DNA of 34,805 nucleotides from Planctomycetota bacterium (GCA_028278425.1 JANQEJ010000214.1:1-34805), one strand, 5' to 3'; positions 1 through 7,789 are shown, counted from the first letter of the stretch. Notes: generated from the sequence alone by a model not told the origin. Numbers and translations are program-made.

Positions 1-966
1 GCCGCCATGCCCTGGTACGTGATGACGTCGCCGGCGAACGACGTGGTGACGCGCGAGTTCTTCGCCGACAACGGCTTCTTCGGGCTGCCGGAGCAGGACG
101 TCTTCTTCTTCCAGCAGGAGATGCTGCCCGCCCTCGACGCGGAGGGGCGCGTCCTGATGTCGGCCAAGGACTCCGCGTTCCTCGCGCCGAACGGCCACGG
201 CGGGACGCTCTCCGGGCTCGCGCACTCCGGCGCGCTCGCCGACATGCGCAACCGCGGGGTGACGCGCATCTCCTACTTCCAGGTCGACAACCCGCTGGCG
301 CGGCCCGCCGATCCGCTCTTCCTCGGCCTGCACGCCCTGGCGGGCGCCGGCATGTCGAGCAAGGTGGTCAAGAAGCGCGACGCCTCCGAGAAGGTGGGCG
401 TGCTCGGCCGGATCAACGGACGCATGGGCTGCATCGAGTACTCCGACCTGCCCGACGCGCTCCGCGAGAAGACCGATCCCGACGGGGAGCTCTCCTTCCG
501 CGCCGGCAACATCGCCGTGCACGTGCTCGACGTCGCCTTCGTCACGGAGCTCGCCGATCGCGACGGGCAGAAGCTCCGGCTGCCGTGGCACCTCGCGCGC
601 AAGAACATGCGCGTCATCGACGAGAGCGGGGAGATCGTCGAGCGGATGGGCACCAAGTTCGAGACCTTCATCTTCGACGCGCTCGCGCAGTCCTCGTCGA
701 GCGTGACGCTCGAGGTCGACCGCGCGCTCGAGTTCAGCCCGGTGAAGAACGCCGAGGGCGAGGACTCGCCGGCCACGTGCCGCGCCGACCTGTGCAAGCT
801 CTTCAGCCGCTGGGCCGCCGAGGCGGGACACGCGCTCCCCGGCGTCGACGCCGCCGGCCTGCACCCGGTCGAGATCGACCCCATGGTCGCCGAGGACGAG
901 AATGAGTTCCTGGCCCGCACCGACCTCACTCCCCATGTCGACGAGCACGGACACCTCTACGCCTGA
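1..966 (+). CDS. UDP-N-acetylhexosamine pyrophosphorylase-like (UDPGP family), 5' partial
   Basis: The frame is open from base 1, so the N-terminus with the nucleotide-binding GxGTRLG loop lies upstream of the window; 321 codons remain. The visible part follows eukaryotic UAP1/AGX-type enzymes in order: MTSPANDVVTREFF near the start, an FFQQ segment, APNGHGG (APDGNGG in UAP1), FQVDNPLARPADPLFLG with the VDN metal/substrate motif, KVVKKRDASEKVGV, an FRAGNIAVHVLDV segment (usually AGNIxxHFF), GTKFETFIFDAL, and EFSPVKNAEGEDSPATCR (EFSPLKN in UAP1). Enzymes of this family make UDP-GlcNAc or a related UDP-sugar from UTP and a hexosamine 1-phosphate in the cytoplasm. The gene overlaps ddl, which suggests cotranscription and a role in cell-envelope precursors. 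A UDP-glucose specificity cannot be excluded from sequence alone. Confidence 0.85.
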   Translation, partial: AAMPWYVMTSPANDVVTREFFADNGFFGLPEQDVFFFQQEMLPALDAEGRVLMSAKDSAFLAPNGHGGTLSGLAHSGALADMRNRGVTRISYFQVDNPLARPADPLFLGLHALAGAGMSSKVVKKRDASEKVGVLGRINGRMGCIEYSDLPDALREKTDPDGELSFRAGNIAVHVLDVAFVTELADRDGQKLRLPWHLARKNMRVIDESGEIVERMGTKFETFIFDALAQSSSSVTLEVDRALEFSPVKNAEGEDSPATCRADLCKLFSRWAAEAGHALPGVDAAGLHPVEIDPMVAEDENEFLARTDLTPHVDEHGHLYA

Positions 967-2008
967 GCGCGCGCCGGCCTCCGCCGTCGCGCAAGCCACC
1001 GTCGCGGTCCTGATGGGGGGGCGGTCGTCCGAACGCGACGTGTCGTTCTCCTCGTCGCGCGCCGTCCTCGACGCGCTGGTTCCGAGCCCCGGCGAGAGCG
1101 ACGACCGCGGCCCGAAGCGCGTCGTCCCCGTGGAGATCGAGCCCGACGGCCGCTGGACCTTCGCCGGGGAGACCCTCGCACCGGCCGCCGCGCTCGCGGC
1201 GCTCGACGACGTCGATCTCTGGTTCCTCGGCCTGCACGGCGGCGAGGGCGAGGGCGGCGTGCTCCAGGGTCTCTTCCGCGCGGCGGAGCGCCCGTTCACC
1301 GGCTCCGACGTGGGCGCGTCCGCGCTCTGTCTCGACAAGACGAACACGCGGCTCGTCGTCGGGGCCCACGGCCTTGCGACGCCGCGCGCCGCCGCGGTGA
1401 CGCCGGAGGGCTGGCGCGAGCTCGCGCCGCAGGTCCTGGGCGCCCTCGAGGGCTGGGAGACCGGCTGGGTGGTGAAGCCGCGCCGCGGCGGCTCGTCGCT
1501 CGGCATGAGCGTGCTGCGCGACGCCGCCGGCCTCGGCGACGCGATCGAGCTCGCGATGGAGAACGGCGACGACGCGCTCGTCGAGGAGCTCGTCGAGGGA
1601 ATTGAGGCGACCGTGGCGGTGCTCGGCAACCCGCAGGGCGACCTGCGCGCCTTCACGCCGGTGGAGATCCGCCCGCACGAGGGCCGGTTCTTCGACTACG
1701 AGGAGAAGTACTCGGAGGCCGGCGCCGAGGAGCTCTGCCCGCCGGAGTCGCTCGACGAGGCGACGTGCGAGGAGCTGAGGCAGCTCGCGCTGCGCGCCTA
1801 TCGCGCGCTCGATTGCGAGGGTTACGCGCGGATGGACTTCATCGTGCCGCCGGAGGGTCCGCCGGCCTTCCTCGAGGCGAACACGCTGCCCGGGCTCACG
1901 CCGCGCTCGCTGCTGCCGCTCGCGGCCGCGTCGGACGGGCTCGACTTCCGCAGCCTCTGCCTCGAGATCCTGCGGCTCGCCCTCGAGGCGAAGCGCAGCC
2001 CGCTCTAG
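902..2008 (+). CDS. ddl: D-alanine--D-alanine ligase
   Basis: This is an ATP-grasp ligase that joins two D-alanines for the peptidoglycan stem peptide. It shows the N-terminal VAVLMGGRSSERDVSFSS motif, the FLGLHGGEGEGGVLQGLF segment (HGxxGEDG equivalent), FTGSDVGASALCLDKTNT, the ATP-grasp lysine/glycine loop WVVKPRRGGSSLGMSV, the LVEELVEGIEATVAVLG segment, FDYEEKYSEAG, and the C-terminal metal-binding acidic stretch ARMDFIV...FLEANTLPGLTPRSLLP. The length (368 aa) is normal, with a Ser/Thr/Pro-rich N-terminal extension. ATG 902 has a GAGG six bases upstream. ATG 935 would shorten the extension and cut the overlap with the upstream gene from 65 to 32 bases, so the start is uncertain. It is followed by dapB after a 2-base gap, giving a compact cell-wall precursor operon. 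Confidence 0.95.
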   Translation: MSSWPAPTSLPMSTSTDTSTPERAPASAVAQATVAVLMGGRSSERDVSFSSSRAVLDALVPSPGESDDRGPKRVVPVEIEPDGRWTFAGETLAPAAALAALDDVDLWFLGLHGGEGEGGVLQGLFRAAERPFTGSDVGASALCLDKTNTRLVVGAHGLATPRAAAVTPEGWRELAPQVLGALEGWETGWVVKPRRGGSSLGMSVLRDAAGLGDAIELAMENGDDALVEELVEGIEATVAVLGNPQGDLRAFTPVEIRPHEGRFFDYEEKYSEAGAEELCPPESLDEATCEELRQLALRAYRALDCEGYARMDFIVPPEGPPAFLEANTLPGLTPRSLLPLAAASDGLDFRSLCLEILRLALEAKRSPL

Positions 2009-2010
2009 CC

Positions 2011-2742
2011 ATGGAAGCGCTCCGCGTCTGCGTGCTCGGAGCGAAGGGACGGATGGGCTCCTTCGCGTGCGCGCTGCTCGAGGAGGACGAGGGCTTCCAC
2101 GTCGCGGCCGCGCTCGACAAGGGCGACGACCTCCCGGCGGGAATCGCCGCGAGCGAGGCGCGCGTCGGCTTGGACCTCACCGTCGCCGGCAAGGGGCGCG
2201 AGCACGGGCTGCTCTTGCTGGAGGCCGGCGTGCGCCCCGTGATCGGCACGAGCGGCGTCTCGCTCGACGACAACGCGGCCCTCGACGCGCGCGCGCGAGA
2301 GCTCGACCTGGGCGGCCTCGTCGTGCCCAACTTCAGCCTGGGCGTCTGGTTCCTCCAGCGCGCCGCCGCCGACGCCGCGCGCGCCTTCGAGCACGCCGAG
2401 ATCATCGAAGAGCACCACGCGCACAAGAAGGACGCTCCGTCGGGGACCGCGCTCGACACGGCGGAACGCATCGCGAGCGCGCGCCGCGGGCCCGGCTCAC
2501 CGGCGGACGACGAACCGGCGCGCGGCCGACTGCACCACGGCGTGCCGGTCCACGCCGTTCGCCTCCCCGGGCGCTACTCGCACCAGGAAGTGCTCTTCTC
2601 GGGACCGGGCGAGACGCTCACCCTCCGCCACGACATGCTCGGACCCGAGGCCTTCGGACCGGGCATCCTCGCGGCGCTCCGCTACGCCGCGACGGCGGTG
2701 GGCGTCGGGCGGGGGATCGGCTGCACTCTGGATGAGACCTAG
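2011..2742 (+). CDS. dapB: 4-hydroxy-tetrahydrodipicolinate reductase
   Basis: NAD(P)H-dependent reductase of the diaminopimelate/lysine pathway, which supplies the peptidoglycan cross-linking residue. The N-terminal Rossmann motif is VCVLGAKGRMGS; GTSGVS follows near residue 85, and the signature catalytic segment EEHHAHKKDAPSGTA lies near residues 132-146, with the conserved His pair and Lys. PGRYSHQEVLFSGPGETLT and the C-terminal ALRYA helix also fit the family. The length (243 aa) is usual. ATG 2011 was chosen because it lies 2 bases after the ddl stop and places the Rossmann strand five residues in; the frame stays open further upstream only as a shadow of ddl. It is probably the last gene of the operon. 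Confidence 0.95.
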   Translation: MEALRVCVLGAKGRMGSFACALLEEDEGFHVAAALDKGDDLPAGIAASEARVGLDLTVAGKGREHGLLLLEAGVRPVIGTSGVSLDDNAALDARARELDLGGLVVPNFSLGVWFLQRAAADAARAFEHAEIIEEHHAHKKDAPSGTALDTAERIASARRGPGSPADDEPARGRLHHGVPVHAVRLPGRYSHQEVLFSGPGETLTLRHDMLGPEAFGPGILAALRYAATAVGVGRGIGCTLDET

Positions 2743-2756
2743 CGGACGCGGGCCCG

Positions 2757-3200
2757 CTAGGTGATGACGTGTGGCGCGGGAGCCGAGCTCTCCGTCACGA
2801 ACGTCACCGGGTTCAGCGTGATCCCTTGCAGGAAGAGCTGAAGGCCCGCCGCCGAGGCCGGCAACGGAATCGCCGGGAAGAGGGCGGAGCAGAACGGCTC
2901 GACCGTCGACACTCCCCAGGCGGCCGACGTGATGTTGAACGCCGGGTCCGGGGGGATGAGGAGCGCCGCACCGCCCGGCAGCGGGATGCCCGGCGGAGGC
3001 AGGAGCGAGAGCGACGCCGCGGCGAACGCGAGGTGGCCGATGTGCGCGCACTCGTGCGTGTCGTCGAGCACCGCCTCGAGCGTCGCGGTGCCCGAGGCCG
3101 CCGTTCCGGATTGGAGTGGGAGGATCGTGATGTGCGCGAAGCTCGCGGTGGAAAGGACGGCCGACGCGAGCGCGGCGCGTACGAGGAGCCGGAAGTTCAT
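2757..3200 (-). CDS. Small secreted protein with planctomycete-style C-terminal domain
   Basis: Function not recognised. The protein has 147 aa, and the N-terminus MNFRLLVRAALASAVLSTASFA is a clear Sec signal peptide. The mature part is hydrophobic and Pro-rich (LPPPGIPLPGGAALLIPPDP) and ends with GLQLFLQGITLNP and a Ser/Ala/Thr tail. That ending resembles the C-terminus of the secreted protein at 7813-9129 (LALQALVLDP...SEAAL), so the two may share a small beta-rich C-terminal domain. ATG 3200 was preferred over ATG 3224 because it starts directly at the signal peptide. Only one Cys pair is visible, HECAH and PFCSA. The gene is convergent with dapB (14 bases between stops). The role is unknown; localisation outside the cytoplasm is well supported. 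Confidence 0.7.
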   Translation of the reverse strand: MNFRLLVRAALASAVLSTASFAHITILPLQSGTAASGTATLEAVLDDTHECAHIGHLAFAAASLSLLPPPGIPLPGGAALLIPPDPAFNITSAAWGVSTVEPFCSALFPAIPLPASAAGLQLFLQGITLNPVTFVTESSAPAPHVIT

Positions 3201-3517
3201 GGGTGGGTTTGGATGTGGGTGCATGCCGGCAGGGAGACCGGTACCGGGAAGGCTACCACGCTTCCGCGCGACCCGGGTGCAGGCGGCGGCTGGACGCGGG
3301 GAAGCCCCCACGCCCCCGCGGACGTCCGCGATGCGTAGGCAGGACGACTCGAGCTCGCCGGCGGGCTCACTCCGAAAGCAGGCGAAGAAACCCAGCGCGC
3401 AGATCGCAGGACCATCAGGTCGACTTGACGGGACCACTCTACCCCTCGGCCCGCGGGGCGGCCCGTCGGCGAAGGGGGCTGAAGGCCGCCGTAGGAGCGC
3501 GTAGAATGCTCTTCCGT
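3201..3517. other. 317-base intergenic region upstream of tRNA-Leu
   Basis: This holds the upstream region of the leftward secreted gene and, at its right end, the tRNA promoter. Open frames cross it on both strands but have no family resemblance and look like GC-rich random frames. I see no RNA structure or repeat that I can defend. Confidence 0.5.
3479..3507 (+). promoter_or_regulatory. Candidate promoter of tRNA-Leu
   Basis: A TAGAAT hexamer at 3502-3507 (5 of 6 to the sigma-70 -10 consensus) ends ten bases before the tRNA. CTGAAG lies at 3479-3484 with a 17-base spacer and is a weak -35. The same GTAGAAT word also stands upstream of the genes starting at 10091 (+) and 4670/4703 (-). Confidence 0.4.
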
Positions 3518-3604
3518 GCCAGGGTGGCGAAATTGGTAGACGCGATGGATTCAAAATCCATTGCCCGCAAGGGCGTCGGGGTTCGAGTCCCCGCCTTGGC
3601 ACCA
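3518..3604 (+). tRNA. tRNA-Leu (anticodon CAA)
   Basis: Complete cloverleaf with a long variable arm. The 7-bp acceptor stem GCCAGGG/CCTTGGC has one G-T wobble. The D arm contains GGTAGAC. The anticodon stem ATGGA/TCCAT closes the loop TTCAAAA, giving anticodon CAA for UUG codons. The T arm has GGGGTTCGAGTCCCC. The discriminator A is at 3601, and CCA is encoded at 3602-3604. The class II variable arm and GATGGATTCAAAATCCAT core are typical of bacterial tRNA-Leu. Confidence 0.97.
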
Positions 3605-3656
3605 GCTACGGCTGCGCTTCCGCAGCGACCTGCCTAGGAGTCTTGCTCCAACTCTC

Positions 3657-4670
3657 TCAGCCGGCCGGGTCGAGCAACACCTTCGTGCAGCCCTCGAGCT
3701 TGCGGTCGAAGACGTCGTAGGCGCGCACGCCGTCCGACAGCGGCAAGCGGTGCGAGATGACGCGCTCGAGATGGAGGCCCGGCCGCCGCGCCCGCTCGAG
3801 CAGGTCCTCCATGTACCGCCGCGCCGGACACCGGCCCGAGCGCCAGGTCAGGTTCTTGTCGTAGGCCTCGGTGGGGGAGAAGGCGAAGTGCGGCTCGGTG
3901 TGCACGCCGACCGAGGAGACGGTTCCGCCGGGCCGGACGAGGTCGACCGCGAGCCGCGCGGCCGGGTCGCTGCCGACCGCCTCGAGCACGACGTCGGCGC
4001 CGCGGCCGTTCGTGGCGGCGAGCACGCTCTCCCGCGCCTCGGCGACGTCCAACGCCTCCGCGCCGTAGCCTTCGGCGAGAGCGCGGCGCTCCGCCACGCC
4101 GTCGATCGCGAACACGCGATCGGCCGCGCGCTCGACGCTCGCGAAGGCCGCCATCAGGCCCACCGGCCCGCAGCCGACGACCGCCACGATCGTGTCCGGC
4201 CCGACGCCGCCGCGGTCCGCGGCGTAGGTTCCCGTCGCGAGCACGTCGCCGGCGAAGAGCGCGGCGTCGAGCGAAACGCCGTCGGGCACCTCGACCAGCG
4301 TCGTCGCCGCCAGCGGGACGCGGACGTATTCCGCCTGCGCGCCCTGCAGACCGACGCCGTCCTGCACCCAGCCGTAGACGCCGCCGCGCTCGCAGCGCGA
4401 GAAGAGCCCCCGTCCGCAGTAGAAGCACGCGCCACAGCTCGTGGCAAAGGGGCTCGCGACCAGGGTTCCCTCGGGGAAGCCGTCGACCTCGGCGCCGGAC
4501 TCGGCGACCTCGCCGACGAACTCGTGCCCGAGCACCGTGCCCGGGTCGAGCCCCACCTCGCGGCCGTGGTAGGGGTGCAGGTCGGAGCCGCAGATCGCGG
4601 TCAGCTTGACCCGCACGATCGCGTCGCGCGGGTCCTCGATGCGCGGGTCGGGGACCGACTCGAAGCGCAC
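3657..4670 (-). CDS. Zinc-dependent alcohol dehydrogenase (MDR family)
   Basis: Medium-chain NAD(P)-dependent alcohol dehydrogenase, 337 aa from the GTG at 4670. Catalytic-zinc ligands are in the CGSDLHPYHG segment (Cys27) and the GHEFVGEV motif. The structural-zinc loop has four cysteines in C-x2-C-x2-C-x7-C order (CGACFYCGRGLFSRC). The Rossmann motif VVGCGPVGLMAA and the segment DVVLEAVGSDPAARLAVDLV follow, then GGTVSSVGVH. The nearest families are glutathione-independent formaldehyde/threonine dehydrogenase-like MDR enzymes; the substrate cannot be assigned. The frame continues to a CTG at 4703 that would add an N-terminus (DALTFHAPET) matching the usual MDR beta-strand before SVPDPRIEDP, so the true protein may start there. 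It is divergent from the hydrolase gene at 4742. Confidence 0.9.
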   Translation of the reverse strand: MRFESVPDPRIEDPRDAIVRVKLTAICGSDLHPYHGREVGLDPGTVLGHEFVGEVAESGAEVDGFPEGTLVASPFATSCGACFYCGRGLFSRCERGGVYGWVQDGVGLQGAQAEYVRVPLAATTLVEVPDGVSLDAALFAGDVLATGTYAADRGGVGPDTIVAVVGCGPVGLMAAFASVERAADRVFAIDGVAERRALAEGYGAEALDVAEARESVLAATNGRGADVVLEAVGSDPAARLAVDLVRPGGTVSSVGVHTEPHFAFSPTEAYDKNLTWRSGRCPARRYMEDLLERARRPGLHLERVISHRLPLSDGVRAYDVFDRKLEGCTKVLLDPAG

Positions 4671-4712
4671 GGTCTCGGGGGCGTGGAAGGTGAGCGCGTC
4701 CAGGGCGGGCGG

Positions 4713-4718
4713 ATTCTA
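4713..4718 (-). promoter_or_regulatory. Candidate -10 element of the alcohol dehydrogenase gene
   Basis: TAGAAT on the minus strand lies 10 bases upstream of the CTG at 4703 and 43 upstream of the GTG at 4670. No convincing -35 is visible. If used, transcription would start close to 4706, almost at the CTG. Confidence 0.3.
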
Positions 4719-4741
4719 CGGTGTGCTGCTACCCTGGCGGC

Positions 4742-6745
4742 GTGGAGCGGACGGCTTTCGCACTCGTCCTCTTCGCGGGCGCGGCCTCCGCGCTCGCGCC
4801 GCAGGGGCCGGCCGAGGGGAGCGCCCTCGACCTGCGCGGCGTCACGCGCGCCGAGTTCGCCGGGAACGACCTTCCGGCGTATCCCTTCTTCGAGGTCGTG
4901 CGCGCCTTCAACGAGGGCGACACGGTGAAGATGGCGGTCGACCCTTCGCTGCACCCGCAGGTGGTCGGGCAGACCGCCGACGTGTACGTGGTCGCCGCGA
5001 AGTCACAGGCGGAGTGGCTCGCGAATCCCGGGCTGACGGACGTCGGCGGCGGACCGCAGTCGGTGACCTTCAGCGGCGGGGGGATCCAGGCGAACACGTT
5101 CACGCTCGACGCCGGGACGCTCAGCGGACAGGGCGGGACGGACCTCGCGCTCGGCTACGACGTCGTCGTCGACCTCGACGGGGACGGGCGTCTGAGCGGC
5201 GGCGATCTCGCCGACGGGTTCGGCGACCGCGCCGGTTTCCACGTCGCGCTCGACCTGACCGCGCCGGGGCCCTTCGCGGTGACGGAGATCCTGTATTCCG
5301 GCGGGGCCTTCCTCGGCCAGGACGCCTACTTTCCCTCGAGCGTCGCCGCCCTCGGCCAGCTCCCTCTCGTCGTGATCAGCCACGGCAACGGCCACAACTT
5401 CCAGTGGTACGACCACATCGGGGTGCACCTCGCGTCCTACGGCTACGTCGTCGTCAGCCACCAGAACAACACAGGCCCCGGCGTCGAGACCGCGTCGACG
5501 ACGACGCTGACCAACACCGACTACTTCCTCGGCAACCTGCCGCTGATCGGCGGCGGCATCCTCGACGGGCACGTCGACGGTGAGCGCATCGTCCTGATCG
5601 GGCACGGGCGCGGCGGCGAGGGCGTCGTGCGTGCCTACGACAAGCTCGTCGACGGGACCTTCGTTCCCGGCGAGTTCGACGCGGACAGCATCCGCGCGGT
5701 CGTGGCGCTCGGCCCGAGCGTCTTCCTCGGCCCCGCGCTCTCCGATCCGCACACGGTGCCGTTCGAGGTTTGGGTCGGCGCCGCCGATCCCAACACCGGG
5801 TGTCCGTCGACGTCGCTAGCCCAGCCGCTGCGCCTGCACGACCGCGCGCGCGGCGCGCGGCAGTCGGTCTACCTGCACGGCGTCGAGCACAGCGCCTTCC
5901 ACGCGGTGTCGACGGGCTCCGGTGGCGTCGGTCCGTGCCTCGTCGCCGTGACCGACACCCACGCGATCCTGCGCGGGCACCTGTTGGCGCTGGTCGAGCA
6001 CCACGCCGACGACAACTTCGCGGCGCGCGACTTCCTCACGCGCCAGTGGGAGTCCTTCCGCCCGATCGGCGCGCCGGCGAGCCCGTGCGTCGTCGTCGAC
6101 CTGACCTACCGGGGCGACCCGGCCGAGGGCTTCGTGATCGACGACTTCGAGGCGAATCCCGGCGCGGGCGTCTCGAGCTCGGGCGGCGCGGTCACGTTCA
6201 CGGTCACCGACCTGTTCGAGGGCGGTCTTCAGGACGGCGACGGCGTCTTCACGCACGACCCGGCCGACCCGATGAACGGCATGACCTTCGCCGCCGCGGG
6301 CGACGCGCGGCGCGGCGTGGCGTTCACGTACGACGGCCTCGACCGCCTGCTCGCCTTCGAGGTGGTGCCGGAGGCGCGCGACTTCACGCGCTTCGGCGAG
6401 CTCTCGTTCCGCGCCTGCCAGTCGACGCGCCACCCGCTGACCGTGGGGGACGTGGGCGACACCACCTTCGCGGTCACCCTGCGCGACGCCGCCGGCACGG
6501 CGAGCACGATCCGCATCGGGCTCTCCGGCGGCGGCCTCGAGGAGCCGTACCAGCGCACCGGCTGCGGCCTCGGCACTGGCTGGGCGAACGAGATGGAGAC
6601 GACCGTGCTGAGGCTCGCGGACTTCCTGACCGACGCGAGCGGCCTCGACCTGCGCCACGTCGTCGCGGTCGAATTCGCCTTCGGGCCGTCGTTCGGCACG
6701 CCCTCCGGCCGGCTGGGGTTGGACGACGTGCTCCTCTCCCCGTAA
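4742..6745 (+). CDS. Secreted alpha/beta-hydrolase-fold protein with altered nucleophile, C-terminal carbohydrate-binding-like domain
   Basis: This 667-aa exported protein opens with a signal peptide (ERTAFALVLFAGAASALA). GTG 4742 was chosen because it begins at the signal peptide. An acidic DLDGDGRLSGGDL loop near residue 145 looks like a single dockerin/EF-hand calcium site. The central domain resembles chlorophyllase/cutinase-type hydrolases: LPLVVISHGNGHNFQWYDHIG is split around the oxyanion region, then ASYGYVVVSHQNN, then the nucleophile elbow IVLIGHGRGGEG. In active relatives this elbow is GHSxGG; here residue 289 is Gly (codon 5606-5608), so the canonical nucleophile is missing. A histidine in GVEHSAFHA could be the old catalytic His. 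The C-terminal 230 residues (FVIDDFEANPG ... LGLDDVLL) look like a CIA30/CBM-type galactose-binding fold. The substrate is unknown, and it may be a binding protein. Confidence 0.85.
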   Translation: MERTAFALVLFAGAASALAPQGPAEGSALDLRGVTRAEFAGNDLPAYPFFEVVRAFNEGDTVKMAVDPSLHPQVVGQTADVYVVAAKSQAEWLANPGLTDVGGGPQSVTFSGGGIQANTFTLDAGTLSGQGGTDLALGYDVVVDLDGDGRLSGGDLADGFGDRAGFHVALDLTAPGPFAVTEILYSGGAFLGQDAYFPSSVAALGQLPLVVISHGNGHNFQWYDHIGVHLASYGYVVVSHQNNTGPGVETASTTTLTNTDYFLGNLPLIGGGILDGHVDGERIVLIGHGRGGEGVVRAYDKLVDGTFVPGEFDADSIRAVVALGPSVFLGPALSDPHTVPFEVWVGAADPNTGCPSTSLAQPLRLHDRARGARQSVYLHGVEHSAFHAVSTGSGGVGPCLVAVTDTHAILRGHLLALVEHHADDNFAARDFLTRQWESFRPIGAPASPCVVVDLTYRGDPAEGFVIDDFEANPGAGVSSSGGAVTFTVTDLFEGGLQDGDGVFTHDPADPMNGMTFAAAGDARRGVAFTYDGLDRLLAFEVVPEARDFTRFGELSFRACQSTRHPLTVGDVGDTTFAVTLRDAAGTASTIRIGLSGGGLEEPYQRTGCGLGTGWANEMETTVLRLADFLTDASGLDLRHVVAVEFAFGPSFGTPSGRLGLDDVLLSP

Positions 6746-6792
6746 CGCGGGAAGACTTGTACGCCGCGGCGCCAGTTGCCACGATCCGCGCC

Positions 6793-7446
6793 ATGCCCTC
6801 CCGGGAGACGAGTCCGCTCCAGGACGCGACGGAGGAACTGCTCGCGCTGGTCCTCCCCGTCGTGCTCGAGCGGATGCGCAACGCGTCGCGGCGCCTGCAG
6901 GAATGCTCGGAGCGACTGATGCGCGACCCGGAGCGCATCACGCGCGGCGGGCGCTCGTTTGCGGAGCTCGAGGAGGTCCAGGAGGAGAGCGAACGGCTCG
7001 GCTGGGTGATGGGTGTCCTCGCGTCGGCGGCGGGCGACGACCTCTTGCTCGCGCGGCGTGAGACCTACGGCCTGGCGCTGATCGTCGACCTCGTCGGCGA
7101 GGTGCTCGCGCACGGCGGGCGCGCGCTCGAGCCGCTCGCCACCGAGCTGCCCGACGTCGCGCCGCACCTCGACGACGGCTGGCGCTTGCCGTGGGGCGTC
7201 GGCGTGCTCTTCCGGCGGGCGGCGTGCTCGCTTCCGGACTCCGCGCCGCTGCGCTGGCGCCTCGAGCGCCGCGACGAGATGCTCGCGGTGCTCTTCCCGG
7301 GCGCGGACCCCGACGGTCTCGCGCCACTCCTCGCCGACCTCGAGGCGCTGCTGCCGGGAACCGAGGCGCTCGTCGAGGAGGGCGGGTTCGGCATGGCCTT
7401 CCCCGACAACTGGTTCGCGGTTCCCGCCGGAGGCGGCGCGTCGTGA
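6793..7446 (+). CDS. Uncharacterised helical protein coupled to NifU-domain gene
   Basis: Not recognised. It is a 217-aa cytoplasmic protein with no signal peptide or membrane segment. The N-terminal half is predicted from composition to be long amphipathic helices (TEELLALVLPVVLERMRNAS, then AELEEVQEESERLG), followed by LIVDLVGEVLAHGGRALEPL and a C-terminal part with GVGVLFRRAACSL. Helix pair followed by an alpha/beta part is loosely reminiscent of a degenerate histidine-kinase DHp/ATPase arrangement, but no H, N, G1 or G2 box is present, so this is speculation. The ATG at 6793 is the obvious start. Its stop overlaps the GTG of the next gene by four bases (GTGA), indicating translational coupling with the NifU-type protein. 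Confidence 0.75.
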   Translation: MPSRETSPLQDATEELLALVLPVVLERMRNASRRLQECSERLMRDPERITRGGRSFAELEEVQEESERLGWVMGVLASAAGDDLLLARRETYGLALIVDLVGEVLAHGGRALEPLATELPDVAPHLDDGWRLPWGVGVLFRRAACSLPDSAPLRWRLERRDEMLAVLFPGADPDGLAPLLADLEALLPGTEALVEEGGFGMAFPDNWFAVPAGGGAS

Positions 7447-7730
7447 GCTTTCTCTCCCGCATCCTCGGCGCGGGGGTCGAGCGCGTCGATCCGCCGCGCG
7501 GCGACGCGGCGCGGATCGCCCAGGTCCAGGCGGTGATCGAGACGATCCGGCCCATGCTCGACGCCGACGGCGGGGACGTGCGCCTGGTCTCCGTCGAGGA
7601 CGGCGAGGTGCGCGTCAAGCTCGTCGGCGCCTGCCGCGGCTGCTACGCCAGCCCGATGACGGTGCAGGGCGTGCTCGAGCCGAAGCTGCGCGAAGAGCTC
7701 GAGTGGGTCCGCTCCGTGCGCGCGGAATAG
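7443..7730 (+). CDS. NifU C-terminal domain (Fe-S scaffold) protein
   Basis: A 95-aa protein consisting almost only of the NifU_N-distal (Nfu) domain. It has IRPMLDADGGDVRLVSVEDG followed by VKLVGACRGCYASPMTVQGV, which contains the CxxC pair that binds a transient [4Fe-4S] cluster, and a C-terminal helix ending in EELEWVRSV. Family members carry clusters to apo-proteins in the cytoplasm. The length matches stand-alone Nfu proteins. GTG 7443 overlaps the upstream stop (GTGA), so translation is probably coupled to the unknown protein before it. The usual GCPSS after CxxC is GCYAS here, which is a minor variation. Confidence 0.93.
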   Translation: MSFLSRILGAGVERVDPPRGDAARIAQVQAVIETIRPMLDADGGDVRLVSVEDGEVRVKLVGACRGCYASPMTVQGVLEPKLREELEWVRSVRAE

Positions 7731-7754
7731 CGCGGAATAGGGGGAATGGAGAGA

Positions 7755-7789
7755 GGGACGCACGCCGGAGCCATTCCGGCGCGCGTCCC
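7755..7789. terminator. Bidirectional terminator-like hairpin
   Basis: A 15-bp stem (7755-7769 with 7775-7789, one A/C mismatch) has a five-base loop GCCAT. It stands between the convergent NifU gene and the secreted-protein gene. There is no T tract on either side, so Rho-independent activity is uncertain, but position and stability suit a shared transcription stop. Confidence 0.55.
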
